From Candidatus Hydrogenedentota bacterium (GTDB taxonomy: Bacteria; Hydrogenedentota; Hydrogenedentia; Hydrogenedentales; CAITNO01): a stretch of DNA of 34,874 bases. Below are positions 7,575 to 16,604 of the stretch, piece after piece (positions within the stretch are counted from its first letter, which is position 1; every line of letters begins with the position of its first letter). The position numbers were made by a program, and so were the translations under genes. The stretch lies in NCBI GenBank assembly GCA_029776995.1, contig JAKOTZ010000010.1, forward strand, positions 1 through 34,874, read 5' to 3'. The notes under the pieces are model-generated. The model was not told the origin of the DNA. It did no database searches and was given only the letters and a program-made list of their open reading frames with translations.

Positions 7575-8574
7575 GGCGCCCCTCCTCCCTATCCATTTGC
7601 GTCAGTGTCCGCGCCAACTGCGCGAATTCATCCAGCGACAGCGTCTCCGGACGGCGTTCCGGCTCAATTCCGGCGGATTCTATCCATCGCGTGATCGCGG
7701 CTCTGTCCAGCCGGGGTCCCGTCAGCGCGCCCAGCGCGTTTCGCAGGGTTTTCCGTCGGCGGCTGAACGCCGCGCGCACTACCCGCATGATTTGTCGGGG
7801 ATGAAGATCATCGTAAAGGGGCTTTTCCCGCAACCGCAGGCGCACAATGGCGCTGTCCACTTTAGGGCGGGGCACAAAACAGGAAGCCGGCACCCGCCGT
7901 ACCATGTCCACCCGCGCGTACAGATTGGCCGCAATGGTCAGGGCGCCATATTCAGCCGTCCCCGGACCGGCCGCCAGCCGCTCTCCCACCTCCAGCTGCA
8001 CCATCACCACCAGCCGCGAGAACGGTATCGGCGATTCCAGAAAATGAAAGAGCACCGGGGTGGTGATGTAATAGGGCAGGTTGGACACCATTTTCAGGGA
8101 TCCCGATCCGGGGAGATGTTCACGCACCAGGTCACCCAGGTCATGATTCAGGATATCCCCCCGGAACAACCGCACATTCTCCAGATGTCCGAACTGATCC
8201 TCCAGGCACGGCATAAATGCCCGGTCAATTTCCACGGCCAGCACCGAAACCGGCGCGGCCGCGAGCCTGCGGGTCAGCGCTCCCAACCCGGCGCCGACCT
8301 CCACAACCCGGTCGCCCGGTTGAAGGTCCGCCGCGGCAACCATGATGGCATTAATATTATCATCGAGCAGCAGGTTCTGGCCCAGCCCTTTTTTAAACTG
8401 GATGCCGTATTTTGAACAGAGTTCTCGAAGAGGCGGGGCTTTGATCACACCCGAACCGGGATGAGGCGGAGATACCGAGGCAGGCGCTGTGGCCGGATCC
8501 AACGAGAGAGAACCGGCCAGATTTTCCAGCCGCGCTTCCTGTCCCGCACTGTTTACCGGTTTCTCCGATACCAC
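7567..8574 (-). CDS. rsmA: 16S rRNA (A1518/A1519) dimethyltransferase KsgA/RsmA
   Basis: The enzyme dimethylates two adjacent adenines in the 3' hairpin of 16S rRNA, late in 30S assembly. The SAM-binding motif V-E-V-G-A-G-L-G-A-L-T, the acidic V-E-I-D and the catalytic S-N-L-P-Y-Y-I-T-T-P are all present. F-V-P-R-P-K-V-D-S-A and F-S-R-R-R-K-T-L-R-N complete the family pattern. The start is uncertain. GTG at 8574 has GGAG 8 bases upstream and gives 335 residues, with about 42 residues of Pro/Ser-rich leader. GTG at 8448 would give 293 residues, closer to normal, but lacks a ribosome binding site. It is first in the minus-strand operon with the kinase and receiver. A weak promoter (CTGGTT-N17-TACCAT, 8654-8626) lies upstream. 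Confidence 0.95.
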   Translation of the reverse strand: MVSEKPVNSAGQEARLENLAGSLSLDPATAPASVSPPHPGSGVIKAPPLRELCSKYGIQFKKGLGQNLLLDDNINAIMVAAADLQPGDRVVEVGAGLGALTRRLAAAPVSVLAVEIDRAFMPCLEDQFGHLENVRLFRGDILNHDLGDLVREHLPGSGSLKMVSNLPYYITTPVLFHFLESPIPFSRLVVMVQLEVGERLAAGPGTAEYGALTIAANLYARVDMVRRVPASCFVPRPKVDSAIVRLRLREKPLYDDLHPRQIMRVVRAAFSRRRKTLRNALGALTGPRLDRAAITRWIESAGIEPERRPETLSLDEFAQLARTLTQMDREEGRHE

Positions 8575-8682
8575 CGCCAGATCTCCATGTGGATTCGGAA
8601 CCCCACTCTCCGTATTCGAAAATACATGGTACCACAATCCGGTTTGATAACCAGCCTTCACTTTTTCAGCTGGCAAAAAATA

Positions 8683-8698
8683 AAACAAATGTTTGTTT
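8683..8698. promoter_or_regulatory. TetR/AcrR-style palindromic operator candidate
   Basis: AAACAAA-TG-TTTGTTT is a perfect 7-base inverted repeat around a 2-base centre. Such ACAAA/TTTGT palindromes are typical of operators of TetR/AcrR-family efflux regulators. It abuts and slightly overlaps the -35 of the following promoter, where a bound repressor would block polymerase. No TetR-type gene is in the window. Confidence 0.5.
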
Positions 8699-8726
8699 GA
8701 ATTTCCGCCGGTCCAATACGTATTAT
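8697..8726 (+). promoter_or_regulatory. Promoter of the PBP-TolC fusion gene
   Basis: TTGAAT (8697-8702), an 18-base spacer and TATTAT (8721-8726) predict a transcript start near 8733, about 78 bases before the chosen ATG at 8811. The leader carries a second perfect inverted repeat, CACGGGC-AC-GCCCGTG (8744-8759). Confidence 0.5.
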
Positions 8727-8810
8727 TATGGCTGGAAACAACACACGGGCACGCCCGTGGCAACATGCTGCCCTGGATATCCTGAAACCGCCTACAACCG
8801 GATTCACCCT

Positions 8811-11312
8811 ATGATGACTCAAGGCCTGTCATTGCATGCCGAAAAACGCTCCCTGCGGCCGCAAAATCGATTCCGGTCCCTGTCAGTAGCGGTTTTTACC
8901 GGTATTTTACTGCTGACCGAGGCCGTTTCTGCCGAACCAGGCGCGTCCATCCCCGACCGAACAGAACAGGCCAAAGCTTTCCAGGCAGTCATTCTGGTGG
9001 ACAACACCGAATCGGCTTCTGCCTTCGCGCAGCGCTGCCAGCAGGAAATACAGGATGTATGCGGTGTCGGCGGAACCGATACGCAAGCCCGACGGGTTCA
9101 GGTCACACAGCGGACCGCGGATCCATCTACGGAAAACGCGCGGACATTGCTGGAAGAACTGGAAAAAGATCCGGGGGTCAGCGCCATCGTGGCTGTGGGG
9201 CCATTCTCCTCCCTGGCTGCCATGGAACGCTCCAACCCCAAAAAATGGCTGCTGGCGATACTGCCCCCGGCGAATCCTGAACAGGAAACTTCCTCGGCTT
9301 CTCAAAAACGCATCGCCGTAACCTGGGAAAATTCCTCATTGCTGGCGGAAACGGCAGCCCGTATTCCGCTTCCTTCAGTCTGGCTGTTTCCAGTACCTGC
9401 GGAATTGCTGTCCGGGGACGCGGAAGGCCGGATAACGCTGCCAATTCCGGGTGTCCCGGAAAATATCACGGCGCGCCGGGTTGACAGTAATGGGGAACCC
9501 GACGCCATTGCGGAAACGGCGCGCCAGGCTAACGCGGCAATCGCGCTGCACCCCTGGTCTGCGCTGTCTCCCGACGCGACGGAAAACCTGTTGCGTGAAG
9601 CGGCGAACAGAAAGGTTCCAGTGATCTCGTGCCGCACTCCCGCCGACGCGGAACTGGGAGCGCTCGCCGCGCTATGCGGAGAGGACGCGCCGCGGGCGCT
9701 GGCCCGGCGAACCGCCAATATTATCGCGCGGCTGGCGCTGGAAGGCGCGGTTCCGGAGTCGCTGCGGAAACCGATTCCTTTTCCCGCGCAGCTGACCCTG
9801 AACGTGGAGACCGCGCGTACGCTGGGACTTCCCCTGCGCGAGGACATGCTCCGGGAAACGACCCTGATCGCGGAAGAGCCAACGTGTCCCCATCAGGAAT
9901 ATTCCCTTCCTTCCACAGCCAGAACGGCCGTGGAAGGAAATCTGGATCTGTCTGCCGAACAACGCAAGGTCCGCGCCTCATCATGGAATATTCCCATGGC
10001 CCGGGCAAACTTTCTGCCGCAGGTGGACCTTTCATCAACTTTTGTCGCCGTTGACGAGGAGCTGGCCAACGTCGCCAATCCGGAACGCACCTGGAGCGCG
10101 TCACTTAAAGTCACCCAGCTGCTTTACGATGAAATGGCCCGGGCCAACCTTTCGATACAAAAACGGCTCCAGGCCGCCGCGGAACAGGCATACGCGGGCC
10201 AGGAGCTGGACATCATCGCGCTGGCGGCTGAATCCTATATCAACGTCCAGCTCGCCCGCACCCTGCAGCGGGTACAGCGGGAAAACCTGCGCCAGGTGCG
10301 CACGTATCTCGACCTGGCGCGCAGACGCCATGAACTCGGAACGGGACCCCTTGCGGATGTGCATCGCTGGGAAGCCGCCCTGGCCCAGGCGCGCATAGAG
10401 CTGGCCGAGGCCGACAAAGCCCGGCTGGCGGCCAACTGGCAGTTTAACCGCGTGCTGAACCGGGACCAGGACGAAACCTTCCGGATTATTGACCAGCCGG
10501 CTGAAACGCCGGAACTGCTGACGGGACCGGACGGGCTGACCGGCCTGATGCTGGACCGATCCTTGTTTGATTCACTGTGTTCCGCCCTGGCGCGCAGGGC
10601 GCTGGAGGAAGCACCGGAACTGCGCCAGCTGGATGAGTTGATCGCCGCCCAGGGCAAGGCCTGTGTCGCTCTGCGCCGGCGCTATTTCATGCCCACCATC
10701 GGGTTCCAGACGGAGTTCCGGAATAAACTGGACACATCTGGGAAATACGCGGAGACCGGCGGCCTGCAGTCCCTGTTCATACCGGGGTACCCTGAAAACG
10801 CCTGGACCTTCGGGCTCAACGCCACCCTGCCGCTGTACGCGGGAGGAAAACGCCGCGCGGAGGAAGCCCAGAACCGGGACCAGCTGGAACAGCTGAAGCT
10901 GACCCGCCGGGCCGCGGCCCAGAAACTGGAACAGCGGGCGCGCATGGCGGCAGCCCAGGCCCGCGCGTCCCTGATCGCCATGGATGAATCCCGCCGGGCG
11001 GCAGAGGCGGCCCGGAAAAACCTGCGGCTGGTGGAAAGCGGCTACGAGCGGGGCCTGCTGGGCATAGCCCAGTTTGTGGATGCCCAGACCGCGTCGCATG
11101 TCGCGGAACTGGGCGCAGCGGCGGCGGAACACCAGTTTATCCGGGATGTCATCGGCCTGCACCGTGCGCTGGGGGTCATGTTCTTCCTGGAACCGGAAGA
11201 AAACCGCCGGGAATGGCTCCAGAAGTTGCGCGCGTCGTTGGATGGCTGTGAAACCGGCGGATCCCCGGATCCGGGGAATGACGGAAACGCTTCGCCGCCT
11301 TCCGGAGAATAG
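8811..11312 (+). CDS. Fusion of periplasmic ABC_sub_bind-like domain and TolC-like outer membrane channel
   Basis: The 833-residue product has a signal peptide ending near V-S-A (39-41). Residues about 52-355 look like a periplasmic binding-protein fold: alternating hydrophobic strands such as A-V-I-L-V-D-N and S-A-I-V-A-V-G, ending with L-T-L-N-V-E-T-A-R-T-L-G-L-P-L, a hallmark of the ABC_sub_bind family (PF04392). From about 365 onward it is a TolC/OEP protein, with R-A-N-F-L-P-Q-V, L-S-I-Q-K-R-L-Q-A-A, A-E-S-Y-I-N-V-Q-L-A-R, R-H-E-L-G-T-G-P-L-A-D-V, then a second half repeating the pattern. Long coiled-coil helices fit the periplasmic tunnel. The ATG at 8811 is chosen because it gives the signal peptide and lies downstream of the promoter. 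It stands alone, without an inner-membrane pump or membrane-fusion protein gene beside it. Confidence 0.82.
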   Translation: MMTQGLSLHAEKRSLRPQNRFRSLSVAVFTGILLLTEAVSAEPGASIPDRTEQAKAFQAVILVDNTESASAFAQRCQQEIQDVCGVGGTDTQARRVQVTQRTADPSTENARTLLEELEKDPGVSAIVAVGPFSSLAAMERSNPKKWLLAILPPANPEQETSSASQKRIAVTWENSSLLAETAARIPLPSVWLFPVPAELLSGDAEGRITLPIPGVPENITARRVDSNGEPDAIAETARQANAAIALHPWSALSPDATENLLREAANRKVPVISCRTPADAELGALAALCGEDAPRALARRTANIIARLALEGAVPESLRKPIPFPAQLTLNVETARTLGLPLREDMLRETTLIAEEPTCPHQEYSLPSTARTAVEGNLDLSAEQRKVRASSWNIPMARANFLPQVDLSSTFVAVDEELANVANPERTWSASLKVTQLLYDEMARANLSIQKRLQAAAEQAYAGQELDIIALAAESYINVQLARTLQRVQRENLRQVRTYLDLARRRHELGTGPLADVHRWEAALAQARIELAEADKARLAANWQFNRVLNRDQDETFRIIDQPAETPELLTGPDGLTGLMLDRSLFDSLCSALARRALEEAPELRQLDELIAAQGKACVALRRRYFMPTIGFQTEFRNKLDTSGKYAETGGLQSLFIPGYPENAWTFGLNATLPLYAGGKRRAEEAQNRDQLEQLKLTRRAAAQKLEQRARMAAAQARASLIAMDESRRAAEAARKNLRLVESGYERGLLGIAQFVDAQTASHVAELGAAAAEHQFIRDVIGLHRALGVMFFLEPEENRREWLQKLRASLDGCETGGSPDPGNDGNASPPSGE

Positions 11313-11409
11313 TGTAAGGTACAGATCAGCAGCCTCCTTTCCCCGACCCTGCTTCAGACTCTTACAGGGTGGTCAGAGGGTTTCATTCAACCTATGTGGG
11401 GGGAATGAC

Positions 11410-11438
11410 TTGACCGGCGGCGCGGCATGTGGTACACT
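11410..11438 (+). promoter_or_regulatory. Sigma-70-type promoter of the hrcA operon
   Basis: TTGACC (11410-11415) and TACACT (11433-11438) are 17 bases apart. The transcript would begin near 11445, just before the CIRCE repeat, the classical arrangement for HrcA-controlled heat-shock operons. Confidence 0.75.
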
Positions 11439-11449
11439 TTAGAGGGTTG

Positions 11450-11476
11450 TTAGCGCTCTATTGCGTTGAGCGCTAA
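11450..11476. promoter_or_regulatory. CIRCE operator (HrcA binding site)
   Basis: TTAGCGCTC, 9 bases, GAGCGCTAA is a perfect 9-base inverted repeat with the canonical CIRCE spacing. It differs from the consensus TTAGCACTC/GAGTGCTAA by one base per arm, and the two changes are complementary so pairing is kept. It lies between promoter and hrcA and should mediate autorepression of the whole operon. Confidence 0.95.
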
Positions 11477-11490
11477 AAGGGTTGATACGC

Positions 11491-12549
11491 GTGCCGGAAG
11501 GATTGCCACAACTCAGTCCGCGGGAAGAGCAGGTGCTGGACGCCGTGGTGCATCTGTATATCACCACGGCTGAACCGGTGGGAGCCCGGGTTGTCGTAAA
11601 GCGCTTCAACCTGGAGCTCAGTCCTGCTACAGTCCGCAACGTAATGGCGGACCTTGAGGACATGGGACTGCTGACCCAGCCGCACACCAGCGCGGGACGG
11701 GTTCCCACCACCCTGGGCTACCGCTATTATGTCCAGAAACTGAGCAAGGTGCAGGAAATCGGCCTGGCGGAACGCCGCAAACTGGAGCGGGAATATTTTT
11801 CACGGCTGAGCGGTGTGGACGACGTGCTGCGCCAGGCGTCCCACCTGCTTGCGCTGGCCTCGCACCAGGCCGGTCTGGCGGAAGCCCCGGATGAACGCGC
11901 CTCGGTGCTGCGGCGGATTGAACTGATCCCCATTGGCGAACGCCGGGTTGCCGCGCTGCTGGTGGATAACTATGGCCGGGCCAGGTCCGTGTCCCTGGAG
12001 CTCTCCCAACCCATGACGCCGGACGGCATACAGCGCCTGAACGCATTCCTCAACGAACAGCTGGCTGATCAGCCGATCGGACGGCTGACCGACGTACTCC
12101 GGGAACGGATTCTGGCGTATCTCGAGGAACAGCGCCAGCTGGCCCAGCAGGCCATGATGCTGCTGGGGGAACTTCCCCTGCCGTCCACGGAACGGCTGTA
12201 CCTGGAAGGCATGCCCAATCTGATGAAACAGCCGGAATTTCACTCGGTGGACAATGCCCGCCAGGTGATCAGCCTCGTGGAGGAACGGGACCGGCTGCTG
12301 GAAGTGTTGCGTAAAGCGGTGCGGAACGATCCGGATCTGGGCGCCCTGGTGCTGATCGGATCGGAGGAGCTGGGAGATACCTCTCTGGACAGCATCAGCC
12401 TGGTCGCATCACCGTACCGCGTAAACAACGAACCGGTGGGCGTGATCGGCATCCTGGGTCCCAGGCGCATGCCGTATTCCCGCCTGATGTCCCTGGTGAA
12501 CACCACTGCGGACATCGTCAGCCGGGCCATTACTCGATTGCTTGGATAA
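11491..12549 (+). CDS. hrcA: Heat-inducible transcription repressor HrcA
   Basis: HrcA binds CIRCE and represses chaperone genes until heat or unfolded protein relieves it. The 352-residue product has the N-terminal winged helix (L-S-P-R-E-E-Q-V-L-D-A-V-V, S-P-A-T-V-R-N-V-M-A-D-L-E, then the wing G-L-L-T-Q-P-H-T-S-A-G-R-V-P-T). The GAF-like central region follows, and the C-terminus has G-V-I-G-I-L-G-P-R-R-M-P-Y-S-R. The GTG at 11491 is chosen because AAAAGG (11475-11480) lies 10 bases before it; the TTG at 11482 would sit only 1 base from that site. The ribosome binding site overlaps the last CIRCE bases, so CIRCE in mRNA could also affect translation. Confidence 0.97.
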   Translation: MPEGLPQLSPREEQVLDAVVHLYITTAEPVGARVVVKRFNLELSPATVRNVMADLEDMGLLTQPHTSAGRVPTTLGYRYYVQKLSKVQEIGLAERRKLEREYFSRLSGVDDVLRQASHLLALASHQAGLAEAPDERASVLRRIELIPIGERRVAALLVDNYGRARSVSLELSQPMTPDGIQRLNAFLNEQLADQPIGRLTDVLRERILAYLEEQRQLAQQAMMLLGELPLPSTERLYLEGMPNLMKQPEFHSVDNARQVISLVEERDRLLEVLRKAVRNDPDLGALVLIGSEELGDTSLDSISLVASPYRVNNEPVGVIGILGPRRMPYSRLMSLVNTTADIVSRAITRLLG

Positions 12550-12596
12550 CCTTTTGTCGACCCTGATGCGTTATTAAAGTGAGGAAAGTTGAAAAT

Positions 12597-13388
12597 ATGG
12601 AAGAAAATAAAAATTTTGTAAATAGTGTTGAGCTAAATAGCGCGGAAGAGTTTAACGGGGCTGACGCCACCGGTCCCGGCGCGGCGGCAGTTGAGGCCGA
12701 ACAGCCGTCCGATGGCGCGCCAAACAGCAGCGATACGCCGGAAACCGCAGGATGCGGAGCTTCCGATGAGGCGCCATGCGCTTCATCGGCTGCGGACCTG
12801 GAAAACCTGGTTTCGGCCTTGACCGCGGAGCGGGATCTGCTCAAAGACCAGATGCTTCGGCTGCGGGCGGATTTTGATAATTTCCGCAAACGCATGAACC
12901 GGGAATTGGAGAAATGGCGGGCGACCGCCGCTCAGGAAACGATCCGAAGCTTGCTTCCGGTTCGGGACAACCTGGAACGCGCGTTAAGCCATGATCCGTC
13001 GGATGGCAAGGCATTTGCCGAAGGCATCCGGATGATCCTGCAGCAGTTTGACGACACGCTCTCGGCGCAGGGACTTGAAGCCATCGACGCGGAAGGCCAG
13101 GACTTTGATCCCAACGTGCACGAGGCGCTGACCTACGCGCCATCGCCAACGGTCCCGTCCGGGAAAGTCGCGATGGTGTACGAACGGGGTTACCGCCTGG
13201 GCGACACGCTGCTTCGGCCCGCTAAGGTCGTCGTCAGCAGCGGTCCCCCGGACGGGAATCCGGCGCCGGAAGCCTCCGGTGAAAACGGCGCGGTGGAACC
13301 GGTCGATACGGGCGCCGCGGCAGTTGATAACCAGGCGGCATCCGCGGAAAAGGCATCCGAAAACGTTAAAAGGAAAAAGAAAGATTAA
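12597..13388 (+). CDS. grpE: Nucleotide exchange factor GrpE
   Basis: GrpE is the dimeric exchange factor that releases ADP from DnaK. The 263-residue product has a long disordered acidic N-terminal region (about 1-65), a coiled-coil ([31 protein letters not shown]), the segment [12 protein letters not shown], and the beta-rich C-terminal motif [25 protein letters not shown] further polar tail of about 45 residues ends in K-R-K-K-K-D, longer than usual. The ATG at 12597 is preferred over GTG 12579 because GAGGAAAG lies 8 bases upstream of it. Second gene of the operon. Confidence 0.97.
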   Translation: MEENKNFVNSVELNSAEEFNGADATGPGAAAVEAEQPSDGAPNSSDTPETAGCGASDEAPCASSAADLENLVSALTAERDLLKDQMLRLRADFDNFRKRMNRELEKWRATAAQETIRSLLPVRDNLERALSHDPSDGKAFAEGIRMILQQFDDTLSAQGLEAIDAEGQDFDPNVHEALTYAPSPTVPSGKVAMVYERGYRLGDTLLRPAKVVVSSGPPDGNPAPEASGENGAVEPVDTGAAAVDNQAASAEKASENVKRKKKD

Positions 13389-13420
13389 ACCGAAAAAACA
13401 AAGCAGAAAGGAGATTAGTT

Positions 13421-15343
<1,923 letters not shown>

Positions 15344-15355
15344 GTTTCGGTTTCA

Positions 15356-15383
15356 CCGGGGAAGGCGAAAATGCCTTCCCCGG
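15356..15383 (+). other. Perfect hairpin between dnaK and dnaJ
   Basis: CCGGGGAAGGC (15356-15366) and GCCTTCCCCGG (15373-15383) form a perfect 11-base stem with a 6-base loop. No U-run follows (the next bases are cattgaaata), so it is not a standard terminator. It may protect the dnaK mRNA 3' end or partly attenuate dnaJ, as intercistronic stem-loops do in other dnaK operons. Confidence 0.7.
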
Positions 15384-15446
15384 CATTGAAATAAATATAG
15401 GTTTGAATAGGTAATTTTGTAATTGTAATGGTGGAGTATTTTTAAA

Positions 15447-16586
15447 ATGGCTGGCCATAAAGACCTGTATGAAATTCTGGGGGTTCCCCGAAACGCCACG
15501 CAGGAGGAAATCCGCAAGGCCTACCTGAAGCTGGCGCACAAATACCACCCGGATAAAACAGGTGGCGATAAAGAAGCTGAAGAGAAACTTAAAGAGATTA
15601 ACGCCGCCTACGATATCCTAAAAAATCCGGAAAAACGGGCGCAGTATGACCGGATGGGCACGGCGGACGGACCCGGGTTTGGCGGAGGCGGCGGGTTCAG
15701 CGGATTTGGCGGTTTCGGCGGCTTCGGGGATGATTTCGGCGGCGCCAGCCCGTTCGAAGACCTTTTTGACATTTTCTTTGGCGGAACCGGACGGGCTGGC
15801 AGGCGGTCCGGAACAGCCGCGCGGCCGGGAGCGGACCTGGAGTACGGCATCACCATTTCCCTGGAAGATGCCGCCCGCGGCGCGCGCCGTAAAATCGCGT
15901 TTAACCGAAAGGAGCGGTGCGCGGACTGCAATGGGTCAGGGGCGGCGAAAGGCAGCCGTCCGGAAACCTGTTCCACCTGCGGAGGTACCGGCCAGGTCCG
16001 GGCCACCCACGGATTTTTCAGCATTACCCAGACCTGTCCGCGCTGCCGGGGCACCGGCCGGGTTATTTCCAATCCCTGCCGCAGCTGCTCCGGATCAGGC
16101 ATGGTCATGCGCCGTCGGGAACTTGAAATTGACATTCCCGCCGGAGTGGATGACGGCCAGCGGCTGCGCGTGGCGGGCGAGGGAGAGGAGGGCGTGGGCG
16201 GCGGCCCCCGCGGGGACCTGTTCGTGCTGATCCGGCTGGCGGAGCATCCCATATTCCGTCGCGAAGGCACCACCATTTACTGCGAGGTGCCGATTACCAT
16301 GACCCAGGCGATCCTGGGAGGCACCATCACGGTGCCGACGCTGTTCGGACCGCGGGAGGTCAAGATTCCGGCGGGAACGGAATCCGGAAGCCGGGCGGTG
16401 CTGCGCGCCTGTGGCATGCCGGACATCCGGGGCTACCGCCAGGGAGACCACATTGTCATTTTCCAGGTGGAACTTCCCCGGCGCCTCAGCCCCGCCCAGC
16501 GGCGATTGCTGGAGGAATTCGAGCGGGAGACTGAAGCGGGGAACTATCCGAAGGCCGAGGCATTCCGTTCCAAATACGGCAAATGA
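15447..16586 (+). CDS. dnaJ: Co-chaperone DnaJ (Hsp40)
   Basis: The 379-residue type I DnaJ stimulates DnaK ATPase and delivers substrates. The J domain (1-70) has the H-P-D motif in Y-H-P-D-K. A Gly/Phe-rich stretch (about 72-105) is followed by four zinc-binding repeats: C-A-D-C-N-G-S-G, C-S-T-C-G-G-T-G, C-P-R-C-R-G-T-G and C-R-S-C-S-G-S-G. The C-terminal substrate-binding domains hold G-G-P-R-G-D-L-F-V and A-I-L-G-G-T-I-T-V-P-T. It is the last gene of the heat-shock operon, 103 bases after dnaK with a hairpin between them. GGTGGAG is the ribosome binding site. It converges with the YgfZ-TPR gene across 18 bases. Confidence 0.98.
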   Translation: MAGHKDLYEILGVPRNATQEEIRKAYLKLAHKYHPDKTGGDKEAEEKLKEINAAYDILKNPEKRAQYDRMGTADGPGFGGGGGFSGFGGFGGFGDDFGGASPFEDLFDIFFGGTGRAGRRSGTAARPGADLEYGITISLEDAARGARRKIAFNRKERCADCNGSGAAKGSRPETCSTCGGTGQVRATHGFFSITQTCPRCRGTGRVISNPCRSCSGSGMVMRRRELEIDIPAGVDDGQRLRVAGEGEEGVGGGPRGDLFVLIRLAEHPIFRREGTTIYCEVPITMTQAILGGTITVPTLFGPREVKIPAGTESGSRAVLRACGMPDIRGYRQGDHIVIFQVELPRRLSPAQRRLLEEFERETEAGNYPKAEAFRSKYGK

Positions 16587-16604
16587 GCCCCGCGGATCGC
16601 GGAA

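Noticed and set aside
11313-11409. ACCCTG...CAGGGT as a terminator after the fusion exporter
   Set aside because: The stem is only 6 bases with a 13-base loop and no U-run follows.
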